This document shows positions 1-6,600 of a stretch of 7,355 nt of DNA, piece by piece. Made by a program: the position numbers and the translations under genes. Under the pieces are notes generated by a model. That model ran no database searches. It was not told the DNA's origin and saw only the letters and a program-made list of their open reading frames with translations. The DNA comes from JBBRMQ01 sp038230775 (lineage in GTDB: Bacteria; Acidobacteriota; Thermoanaerobaculia; Gp7-AA8): NCBI GenBank assembly GCA_038230775.1, contig JBBRMQ010000220.1, positions 1 through 7,355 of the forward strand, given 5' to 3'. Positions within the stretch are counted from its first letter, which is position 1. The number at the start of each line of letters is the position of its first letter.

Positions 1-517
1 AATCGATGATTGCGCGATCGAGGCGATTACCCGCACACTTCACGGAAATAGACGCGACGATGCCACCGAGTGAAATCACCGCCGCATCGATGGTGCCACC
101 GCCGATGTCTACGACCATGCGTCCCATTGGTTCATGAATGGGAATCCCTGCACCGATTGCTGCGAGGATCGGCTCCTTCACTACGAACGCGTCGCGCGCG
201 CCGGACTGAACCGCTGTGGCGACGAGTTCTTTCAAGTGTTCATACCGTTCCCGATCATCTGGCAATGCCGGATGAGTCTCGACAGTTGTTTCACCACGCT
301 GAAACTGCTGCTCCCAGCGATACCAAATGTCCCACGCCTCGAGAACGGCCGGTAGCAACGACTCTTCGATCGGAGTGAGACGGAACTGCTCCGACCAGTC
401 GTCCGCCACCGAGTCGAAGATGCTTCGGTAGTGGTGCAGACGTCCTCGGAACGCCGCAAAACCTTCACGCGGTCCGTCCCAGTAGTCTTCGACGGTATAG
501 ACGGTGTCATCGCTCAT
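1..517 (-). CDS. Chimeric cassette ORF: small hypothetical domain fused in frame to an MreB-like segment (3' end outside window)
   Basis: A minus-strand frame stays open for 172 codons from ATG at 517 to the window edge, so its end is not seen. Residues 1-100 form an aromatic, acidic domain (DYWDGPREG near 11, AWDIWYRWE near 61, THPALPDDR near 81). It resembles small uncharacterised proteins often found in cassettes; this is from memory, and I cannot name the family. From about residue 102 the sequence becomes MreB-like: SGARD, then EPILAAIGAG (115-124), the actin-fold phosphate motif VVDIGGGT (135-142) and AVISLGGIV (146-154). In MreB this lies about 125-190 residues into the protein, so the usual N-terminal ATPase half is absent and replaced. 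The start is set by the cassette boundary, 12 bases after the core at 530-536; no good ribosome site is seen. It could be a real fusion, a gene broken by recombination, or an assembly join. The MreB similarity itself is strong. Confidence 0.72.
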   Translation of the reverse strand, partial: MSDDTVYTVEDYWDGPREGFAAFRGRLHHYRSIFDSVADDWSEQFRLTPIEESLLPAVLEAWDIWYRWEQQFQRGETTVETHPALPDDRERYEHLKELVATAVQSGARDAFVVKEPILAAIGAGIPIHEPMGRMVVDIGGGTIDAAVISLGGIVASISVKCAGNRLDRAIID

Positions 518-529
518 CGCGTCTTCGCC

Positions 530-633
530 GCATAACGTTCAAAGCTCACCGGCTTCGAGCCGCACGCGAAATGGTAGCGCACTTGCGACGCAGCAACGCG
601 CGGCTCGAAGTCCGGTGCAGCGACGAGTTAGCC
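530..633 (-). other. attC: attC recombination site 1 (cassette attachment site)
   Basis: On the minus strand the outer cores are GGCTAAC (627-633) and GTTATGC (530-536), 104 bases overall. Inside are two 17-base arms (CACCGG..CTTCGAGCCGC and its complement) that match perfectly except for one extra A in the first arm. That single unpaired base is the typical extrahelical base that orients folded attC sites. The core at 627-633 contains the TAA stop of the preceding gene. Confidence 0.88.
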
Positions 634-1056
634 GCCGGGTCGCTCGCCACGACTACGCCACCATGGTTCCGCCTCTGACGTGAGCAATTCACGAACGGCG
701 TCCGCGAGTTTGGCGGGCTTCCTCGACGGTAGAAACCCAGGATTCTCGAAGGAGAACCAATAATCGCTAGTTCCGTGAGCCGTTGTACCCAACCTGTGCC
801 TCTCGGTCGTCTGGGAAGTGCGCAACTTCGGAGCCGGCGTATCCTTTCGGAAGTACACATTCTCCCGCGCGCTATCGGCGAATGACAACTCCACGATGAA
901 CTTGCCACCTGACATGCTGAACTGAAATGTGAGCAGATCGATGTGGCCAGAGCGATCGCGGTAGAAATGTGGATACGACCCGCCGAAGCCGAGTTCGCGC
1001 AAGCTTGGCACGACTGTGTCCTTGAGTGCCGAATCGACGGATTCTCTCGTGATCAT
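628..1056 (-). CDS. DUF4304-like cassette protein
   Basis: The 142-aa protein is small, soluble and without membrane segments. It looks like DUF4304, a family of unknown function frequent in integron cassettes and sometimes compared with immunity-type proteins. Supporting signs are an N-terminal helix of the type ALKDTVVPSLRELGF (about residues 10-24), then SYPHFYRDRSGHIDLLTFQ (about 27-45), SGGKFIVELSF (about 49-59), and a C-terminal region with DYWFSFENPG. The ATG at 1056 is chosen; a GTG directly before it (1059) is equally possible. Both lie just after the cassette core at 1063-1069, so the leader is almost nil. The TAA stop (628-630) sits inside the attC core, so the gene fills its cassette. 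Transcription must come from outside, probably through the preceding cassettes. The family assignment is from remembered pattern, not a search. Confidence 0.75.
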   Translation of the reverse strand: MITRESVDSALKDTVVPSLRELGFGGSYPHFYRDRSGHIDLLTFQFSMSGGKFIVELSFADSARENVYFRKDTPAPKLRTSQTTERHRLGTTAHGTSDYWFSFENPGFLPSRKPAKLADAVRELLTSEAEPWWRSRGERPGG

Positions 1057-1062
1057 CACGGC

Positions 1063-1166
1063 GGCTAACGGATCTGAGCTAACCGGCGCGGACCCGCAGC
1101 GAACGATTGTAGCGCTTGGAGCGAGCCGAGTTGCGGGTTCGCGTCCGGTTGAGCGACGAGTTGGAC
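1063..1166 (-). other. attC: attC recombination site 2
   Basis: On the minus strand the cores are GTCCAAC (1160-1166) and GTTAGCC (1063-1069), 104 bases overall. The inner arms pair as AACCGG.CGCG.ACCCGCA with its complement, with one extra base and one G-T type mismatch. The TCGTCGCT motif next to the first core is shared with attC site 1. It ends the cassette at 1069-1493 and precedes the DUF4304-like gene. Confidence 0.85.
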
Positions 1167-1493
1167 GGCCGGCGGCGCTTGCGTGAACCTTGAACGTGCG
1201 CTTTTAGAAATGCGATGTTTCGCGCGCCCGAAGCCGAAGCTGGTGAGGCCGAACTCGGCGCGGCGATTGGCTGTGCCACGAAGCGACGCTTCGAACGATG
1301 ACTGCCTGTTCGCGACTCGTCGACGGCAGGCGCGTGAACGAACGACGAGCGATGCGAGTGGCAAGACTCTCTTTCGCCACGTGCAAAGAGATTCGAGACT
1401 CTCAACCTTCGAAGCGGCGCCGAGTCGGCAACGCGACGCACCTGGCTACGATGTGCTCGCGAAACTGTGTGTTCAGTGCCGCCGGCCGTCCAA
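1069..1493 (-). mobile_element. Integron cassette without a recognisable gene
   Basis: This 425-base unit is bounded by attC sites 3 and 2, and its start core GTTGGAC (1488-1494) is the exact complement of its end core GTCCAAC (1160-1166), so it is a complete cassette. I find no convincing protein gene on either strand. Open frames here are rich in Arg, Ser and Ala and run straight through the attC sites. The best short one, about 60 codons on the minus strand (1204-1386, alternative start), has no ribosome site and no family resemblance. It could be a decayed gene, a promoter-carrying or RNA-encoding cassette, or a spacer. Confidence 0.65.
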
Positions 1494-1587
1494 CGTTTAA
1501 AACTGAGCGGCTTCGGCCCGCTCGATGCTCGTGCAAGATAGCCCACCAGCGCGGCGGGCCGAAGTCCGCTCCAGTGCCGAGTTGGGC
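1488..1587 (-). other. attC: attC recombination site 3
   Basis: On the minus strand the cores are GCCCAAC (1581-1587) and GTTGGAC (1488-1494), 100 bases overall. Inner arms GAGCGG..CTTCGGCCCGC and its complement pair over 17 bases with a single extra A, in the same position as in attC site 1. It begins one base after the TGA stop of the 102-aa gene. Confidence 0.88.
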
Positions 1588-1588
1588 G

Positions 1589-1897
1589 TCATACCTTACG
1601 TCGCTCGAGCTTGCGGGCCACGAGTTTTCCGAGGGGCACGTCCGGCTCTTTGCGCCACCAGCGTGGCTTCGGAGACGTTGCGCGAAGCTCCGCGGCCACA
1701 ATTTCGTCTTCAGAACTCGCGCGTGTCGCGGCTTGGAGAGCTTGATTCTGGCCGTGCCGCTCTTTTCGCAATGAAAGTGCTTTTGAGCGCGGAATGTTCT
1801 TGCGAGAAGCTTTTGCGTTTTCGCCGTAATCGTTCCGCCTGTCGCGCTCGAGGCTGAGGCGCTTTTTTTCTTGCGGCGGTTTGGGATCTCTCTTCAT
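1589..1897 (-). CDS. Small highly charged conserved hypothetical cassette protein (102 aa)
   Basis: The protein is very basic and polar, with no membrane segment. Its N-terminal part (KRDPKPPQEKKRLSLERDR, about residues 2-20, then RNDYGENAKASRKNIPR, about 21-37) matches my memory of a widespread family of about 100-aa uncharacterised bacterial proteins, often seen in cassettes. The C-terminal part ends with a Trp-rich stretch (PRWWRKEPDVPLG) and a basic tail. The ATG at 1897 is preferred over an in-frame TTG at 1906, because the TTG belongs to the recombination core GTTGGGC (1901-1907). The gene starts three bases after that core and stops one base before the next attC, so it fills the cassette. 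As first cassette it would be nearest any array promoter. Function is unknown; the charge suggests nucleic-acid or ribosome contact, which is only a guess. Confidence 0.75.
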   Translation of the reverse strand: MKRDPKPPQEKKRLSLERDRRNDYGENAKASRKNIPRSKALSLRKERHGQNQALQAATRASSEDEIVAAELRATSPKPRWWRKEPDVPLGKLVARKLERRKV

Positions 1898-1900
1898 GAC

Positions 1901-2008
1901 GCCCAACTAGTAATTAGCCTGCAACACAACGATATACCACCATATCCCGCGATCATCGGTAGTCACTTCGATCCAGGATCAGATCTGCCGCTTTGGATCT
2001 GGGGCTGG
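1901..2008 (-). other. Array boundary, possible attI remnant, no gene
   Basis: The core GTTGGGC at 1901-1907 starts the first cassette. Upstream of it on the minus strand there are no paired arms or second core within about 100 bases, so this is not another attC. A single simple core beside non-palindromic sequence is what an attI site looks like. The stretch is AT-richer than its surroundings and has some weak -10-like words (TATATC, TAATTA) without a good -35. It runs directly into the end of the gene at 2009-2383. A rearrangement breakpoint is the alternative. Confidence 0.3.
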
Positions 2009-2383
2009 TCATGGTTTTGGCTTCCGGTCCATCCGTTTTCGAGGGCCTCGGCGCAGAATGCGCGACTGCAGGCCGAGTGCTACTGCTGCCTCCCTCTGAA
2101 GCGTCCACGTCCCGCTGCTCTCATCCCAACGTGCGCCCGCGAATAGTGCGGCGCGCCGCAACAGCCCCTCGCCCGGCAGGATCCGAACGCGCACCTGCTC
2201 CGGCGCAGCCGCACGCTTTTTTGGATACCACTCCACCCGCTCCACCACGATCTCCACCGTCTTGAGACGTTCGCACCGATCCTCGTCGTACCGGTAGCGC
2301 ACACACACAAGCTCCCGGCCGTACTGCATCAGCAGCTTCTTCGTTCCTGGCTGGCCAGCTCGCCGTGTCAGCAGCGTCCGCAT
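2009..2383 (-). CDS. Conserved hypothetical protein, full-length copy of a duplicated gene
   Basis: The 124-aa protein begins MRTLLTRRAGQPGTKKL, followed by YGRELVCVRYRYDEDR (about residues 21-36), LKTVEIVVERVEW (40-52), VRVRILPGEGLLRRAA (64-79), GARWDESSGTWTLQREAAVALGL (about 83-105) and a basic tail. I recall similar small proteins in many IS-rich bacterial genomes, but no function is known to me. The pattern looks like a compact beta-rich domain followed by a motif comparing an expected with an observed value (GARWD...TW.L). GGAA four bases before the ATG may serve as ribosome site. The first 89 codons and 37 upstream bases recur at 7052-7355 with mostly silent differences, which supports real coding. 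Basic character makes nucleic-acid binding possible, not shown. Confidence 0.7.
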   Translation of the reverse strand: MRTLLTRRAGQPGTKKLLMQYGRELVCVRYRYDEDRCERLKTVEIVVERVEWYPKKRAAAPEQVRVRILPGEGLLRRAALFAGARWDESSGTWTLQREAAVALGLQSRILRRGPRKRMDRKPKP

Positions 2384-2420
2384 CGTTTCCGACGTTCCCT
2401 CGGAACAGCGCGGATGTCAA
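2117..2420 (-). repeat. Long direct repeat, copy 1 (partner at 7052-7355)
   Basis: This 304-base block aligns without gaps to 7052-7355. By hand I count about 21 differences, near 93% identity. It covers the first 89 codons of the small conserved gene and 37 bases upstream. It may extend further to the right, because the partner is cut by the window edge. Just left of 2117 the two copies share nothing. Confidence 0.9.
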
Positions 2421-2454
2421 CGAATCTGCGAGGTGTGGAGAAAAGGGAAGGGCG

Positions 2455-3012
2455 TCAGTTCGCGATCAGGTCGACGTCTTTCGGAGCCGCGATCAGCACG
2501 ACCTTGCCGTCGTCGATCGTGAACTCGATCCGCTCCGGCAGCGCCAGATCCTTGTGCCGGATCAGATACTCCGACAGCTCGTCCTCGATGTTGCGCTGGA
2601 TCGCCCGGCGCAGCGGACGTGCTCCGGAGTTCGCCTCTTCCTCTGCGCGCTTCAACAGCCAGTCCACGACGTGATCGTCGATCGCGATCGACACATTGCG
2701 ATGGATCAGCGCCTGGTTCACGTCGTCCACCAGCAGGCGGCAGATCTGGCGAAGCTCCGTCTGCGACAGCGGGTTGAAAATGATGATGTCGTCGATGCGA
2801 TTGATGAACTCCGGCGAGAACTCCTTCTTGAGCTCCTGATTGATCATCATCTCCGCCGATTTCTGATCCCCCTCGGCCGTCTTCTCGCGGAAGCCCATGT
2901 GCCCCTTCGTCGTCAGGAACCGGGTGCCGAGGTTTGAGGTCATGATGATGAGCGTGTTGCGGAAGTCCACCTGATTGCCAAGCGAGTCGGTCAGGATGCC
3001 GTCTTCCAGAAT
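2455..3012 (-). pseudogene. clpC: clpC-type AAA+ chaperone gene, 3' fragment
   Basis: The 185 codons encode the end of the second AAA+ module of a ClpC/ClpA-type unfoldase, the ATP-driven subunit that feeds proteins to ClpP. Visible in order: ILEDGILTDSLG at the fragment start, VDFRNTLIIMTSN (sensor-1 Asn near residue 27), EFSPEFINRID (arginine finger, about residues 70-80), and GARPLRR (sensor 2) in the small C-terminal subdomain, then a normal C-terminus and stop. Full ClpC proteins have about 800-850 residues, so the N-domain, first AAA+ module and the Walker A and B motifs of the second are missing. Homology stops at about 3012, where an IS481 transposase fragment on the other strand begins. 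A GTG at 2970 could start translation but would give no active ATPase. ClpC is favoured over ClpB by the TDSLG and MGF context. It is inactive as seen. Confidence 0.88.
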
Positions 3013-3428
3013 CGCGTGTGACCTACGCAGAGATCCTTCCCGACGAGCATGGGCTCACCGCGACGGTGTTCCTGGCGCGCGCCATCATGTGGTTCGCCAA
3101 ACAGCACGTGTACGTGCAGGAGATCATGACCGACAACGGGTCGGCCTTCGTATCACACCCGTTCAGCGCACTTTGCCGCAGCCTCAACGTGCGCCACATC
3201 CGCACACGCCCGTACACCCCGCGAACGAACGGCAAGGTCGAACGAATGATTCAAACCCTGCTGCGCGAGTGGGCATATCGCTTCGAGTACAGCAGCTCGC
3301 TGCAGCGAAAACAATGGCTCGCGCCTTACCTGCACTTCTACGACGTGCACCGTGCGCACTCCGCTCACAACTACAATGCGCCGATCAGTCGCCTGGATAA
3401 GAACAACGTCCTGACACTCAACAGTTAG
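3012..3428 (+). pseudogene. IS481-family transposase, 3' fragment (integrase core)
   Basis: The 138 codons encode the C-terminal part of a DDE transposase with the rve integrase fold, closest in pattern to the IS481 family. Visible are SRVTYAEILPDE at the start, TDNGSAF (second catalytic Asp), RTRPYTPRTNGKVER (catalytic Glu in KVER), IQTLLREWAY and the HRAHSA motif before a natural end at TAG. The first catalytic Asp normally lies a few residues before SRVTYAE and is missing, as is the N-terminal helix-turn-helix region, so it cannot be active. Full IS481 transposases have roughly 300-400 residues. The break coincides with the broken end of the clpC fragment on the other strand. I could not recognise a terminal inverted repeat after the stop. 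Confidence 0.85.
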
Positions 3429-3578
3429 GCGGCGTGAATTCAAGAACTAAGTACAACAACGCTTCGACGAAAAAGGAGCGATCTGGGACACTGACGAATC
3501 TTCCGCCAAGAAGGGATCGTCACGAGAATCGCTTCGACGAGGCCGAGCAGACCCGTGCAAGCGCACAGCGCAAACAAG

Positions 3579-3605
3579 AAGGGAAGGGCACGAAGCCCTT
3601 CCCTT
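3579..3605 (-). terminator. Rho-independent terminator of the propeller-protein gene
   Basis: Minus strand: a perfect 11-base stem AAGGGAAGGGC / GCCCTTCCCTT with the loop TTCGT, followed by the T-rich CTTGTTTG. It lies about 30 bases after the stop codon at 3637. The stable stem and its position make this the likely transcript end; the T run is imperfect. Confidence 0.75.
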
Positions 3606-3636
3606 TCCAGCGAGCAATCGAATCGCGTCAAAACCC

Positions 3637-6600
3637 CTATTTCGTTGCGGCAATGACCCAGGGCGGCGCAACGTCGAGTAACGTTCCGGAGCCTGGGCCG
3701 ATCGATGTTCCGTTCATCATCCAGATCGAACTGATCCCGCTGGTGTTGTTGCGCCAGGCCAGATCCTCCCGCCCGTCGCCGTTGAAGTCGCCCGTGGCCG
3801 AGACGTTCCAGTTCGTGTCCGCGATGGGCAGCGTATCGCCCGATCCAACGCCAATGGTCGTTCCGTTCATCAGCCACACGATGTTCTGACCCGTGGTCGT
3901 GTTCCGCCACAGGATGTCCGCGAAGCCATCCCCATTGAGGTCGGCCACCGCCGCCGGGCGGAACCCGGAGCCGATCTGCAGCTGCGTGGCACCGGAGTCG
4001 CCTCCCAGCGCCGTTCCATTCATCATCAAAATCGAGCTGCTCCCGGTGGTGTTGTTGCGCCACAGAATGTCCGACCGGCCGTCGTGATTGAAGTCGCCGA
4101 TCCCACCGACCGTCCAGTTCGTATCGCTGATCTGCACAATCGTGCCCGATCCTGGCTGCACCACCGTCCCGTTCAGCAGCCAGATCGAGTTCTCGCCCGT
4201 GACTGTATTCCGCCACAGAAGATCCGATTTGCCGTCGCCGTTAAAGTCTCCAACTCCGGCGATCTGCCACGGACTGGGCACATTGGAGAACACGCCCGAC
4301 CCTGCCACGACGTCCGTTCCGTTCATGACCCACAGGATCGTGTCACCGGTCGTGTTGTTGCGCCACACCAGGTCGGCTTTCCCGTCCCCGTCGAAGTCGC
4401 CGGAGCCGGCCAATATGAACGAGGTGTTGATCTGTAGCGAGGCCGTGCCCGAACCGGCGCCGATGTTGATGCCGTTCATCATCCAGATCGAGCTCGTCCC
4501 ATCCGTGCCGTTGCGCCACACCAGGTCGGCCCTCCCGTCGCCGTTGAAGTCGCCGCGACGGGCAGTTTTGATCTTCACGACGAAGCCGTCGAACTGTCCG
4601 CCTCCGTGTGTGGTCTGGATGGCACCAGGCTTCACCGGGAAGTCCGGCGAATCGGTCTGTCCCACTACCCAGACGTAGCGCGCGGAATCGAGGGCGATGC
4701 CGAATGCCTTGTCACCGCTCGAGACGTTCCCGGTTCCGCCGAGGTAACTCGAGTACACCAGCGCCGAGCCGGTGGGGTTGAGCTTCGACACAAAGGCGTC
4801 GGCGTTGTTGCTGGCCTTCAAGGGCTGGATCGCATTCACCGTGGGAAAGTCCGCCGAGTACGTGTCGCCGGCGACGTACGCGTTGCCGCCGCTGTCCACG
4901 GCGATCGCAAACGCCCTGTCGGCATCCGCTCCGCCGAGGAAGGTCGAGTAGACGAAGCTGGTCCCCGTGGAGTTGAGCTTGAATACGAAGCCATCTGAGA
5001 AGGCGGCGCCGAGCGTCCTGTTGAGTGCGCCGTCGGTGGTCGGGAAATCGAGAGAATTGGTTTCGCCTGCGACATAGGCGTTTCCGGAGCTGTCGATCGC
5101 GATGGCGTTGCCGCGGTCATCGTTGATTCCGCCCGCATACGTGGAATAGAGGAGCGCGGTGCCCGAGGCGTCGAGCTTTGCAGCGAATGCTTCGCGTCCA
5201 TTGCAGTAGTTGGGGCCGCCACCGCACGAAATCTGGGGCGCGCCTTGGGTGATCGGAAAGTCAAGGGACTCGGTCTCGCCGGTCACGTACGCTTCCCCAG
5301 CCGGGTTGACCGCGATCGCATTGCCGTAGTTCAGCTTCGATCCGCCGAAGCGCGTGGCGTAGACGAGCGAGGCCAGTCCTACAGCGCTCGTATCGATTTT
5401 CACGACGAACGCCTCCCATCCGCCGCCTGGCCCGATGCGTGTGCTGTACGTGCCACTGGTGGGCCACAGCGGGAACGAGGGGTTACTCCCGTAAACACTC
5501 CCGGTCACGTATGCGGTGCTCCCCACGACCGCAACGCCAGCACCATCAGCCGATGAGCCGCTTCGGAGCAGCGTCGAGTAGAGGAGGCTGCTGCCGGTGG
5601 AGTCCAGCTTGAACAGGAAACCGCCACCGCCGGTCGCGTCGATCGTGAAGCCGTTGACCACCGGGAACGTCTCGAGGCTGCCGGGGTAGTAGAGCGAGCC
5701 AGTGACGTATGCGTTCCCGGCCAGGTCGACCGCGATCCCGACGCCTTTCTCCGAGGTGTTACTTGTCCCCACGTAGGTCGAGTACATGAGTACGCCGGTC
5801 GCGCTGATCTTGGTGACGAAGACCTCATAGTAGGACACCGGATTGCTGGCCGTCGTGTGATAGGCGCCGGGCGTCGTGGGAAAGTTGGTTGACGCGGTGT
5901 AGCCGGTGACGTATGCGGATCCCGCGGAATCGACGGCCACCGCCTGCGCGAAGTTGTCCCCGTTCCCGCCGAAGAATGATGAGAAGGTGAGCACGGGGTC
6001 GATGAAGAGCGTGCGGGTGCGATCGTAGTCGCCGACCGCGAATCGGACTTCGTGCCGGCCGGTCTTCACGTATCGTCCCGCCACCAGGTGTCTGGTCCCG
6101 TCATGCTCCTGGTAGACGACCGGCGCGCGCTGGACCATCTCCGCGCTGCCAGCGCGGATGACGAGACTGCCAGCGGCATCGATGCGCAGCGCATCGCCGC
6201 CGCCGACGCGGAGACGGATGTTCTTCGGGTCACCGCCCGGCGCGACTACGAAGTCGTATTCGAGCTGTTCCTGATTGCCGTAGAACACCAGGTCGATGCC
6301 GGGGTAGAGAGCGGGGTAGCGCACTTTGGCGAACGACTGCACGCCGCGGCGCCATTGCGATGAGTCGCTTCCGATGAGGTAGTTGGTGACGCCGGCGGCG
6401 AGATCAGTTCCCACCGGGTGGACGTTCCTGTTGGCGCCGGGCCAGGTCATTCGCACCGCGAGGGTCCTGGTTGGCGCGGCCTGGGCTGTCGACGACGGCC
6501 GTGGACTGTCAGTCAGCGAAACGACCGCCGATCCCGGCGTCAGGACCATGGCGTAGCCGCTTCCTCTGGAGATGAAGCCGCTCTTTCCGTCGCCCGCGGA

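Larger units (their letters stand above)
1..1906 (-). mobile_element. Integron gene-cassette array (attC cluster, no integrase in window)
   Basis: Three attC sites spaced by one short gene or less, all in the same orientation, define cassettes read on the minus strand. Cutting at G|TT in each core gives cassettes of 1494-1906, 1069-1493, 536-1068 and 535 to beyond the left edge. In each complete cassette the 7-base core at its start is the exact reverse complement of the core at its own end: GTTGGGC/GCCCAAC, GTTGGAC/GTCCAAC and GTTAGCC/GGCTAAC. This is what a circular cassette requires. The start codons lie only 3, about 7 and 12 bases after the cores, leaving almost no leader, as is usual for cassette genes. 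No tyrosine-recombinase integrase is seen, so within this window it is a cluster of attC sites lacking an integrase. The wider genome could still hold one. Confidence 0.85.

Noticed and set aside
70..378. Plus-strand open frames at the left edge
   Set aside because: They lie opposite the clearly coding chimeric cassette frame and have Arg/Pro/His-rich shadow composition.
1079..1546. Minus-strand open frame of 155 codons
   Set aside because: It runs through two attC sites and a cassette boundary, so its ends are recombination-site sequence and not a gene.
2415..2420. TTGACA on the minus strand in both repeat copies, like a -35 box
   Set aside because: No -10-like hexamer follows at 16-18 bases; the sequence there is GC-rich. 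Position supports a promoter only weakly.
2365..2937. Plus-strand open frame of 190 codons
   Set aside because: It is antisense to the clpC fragment, whose minus-strand protein is unmistakable.
3424..3430. GTTAGGC, identical to a classical integron core
   Set aside because: It overlaps the transposase stop codon and has no paired arms or second core within 150 bases, so it is probably chance.
3460..3540. Direct repeat CGCTTCGACGA at 3460-3470 and 3530-3540
   Set aside because: It is only 11 bases long with two copies and no link to an IS end or target duplication; likely chance.
3440..4216. Long minus-strand open frame of 258 codons overlapping the propeller gene end
   Set aside because: It lies in another frame of the repeat-rich propeller gene and has a repetitive, low-complexity Arg/Gly/His-rich composition that echoes the DNA repeats; no start signal.
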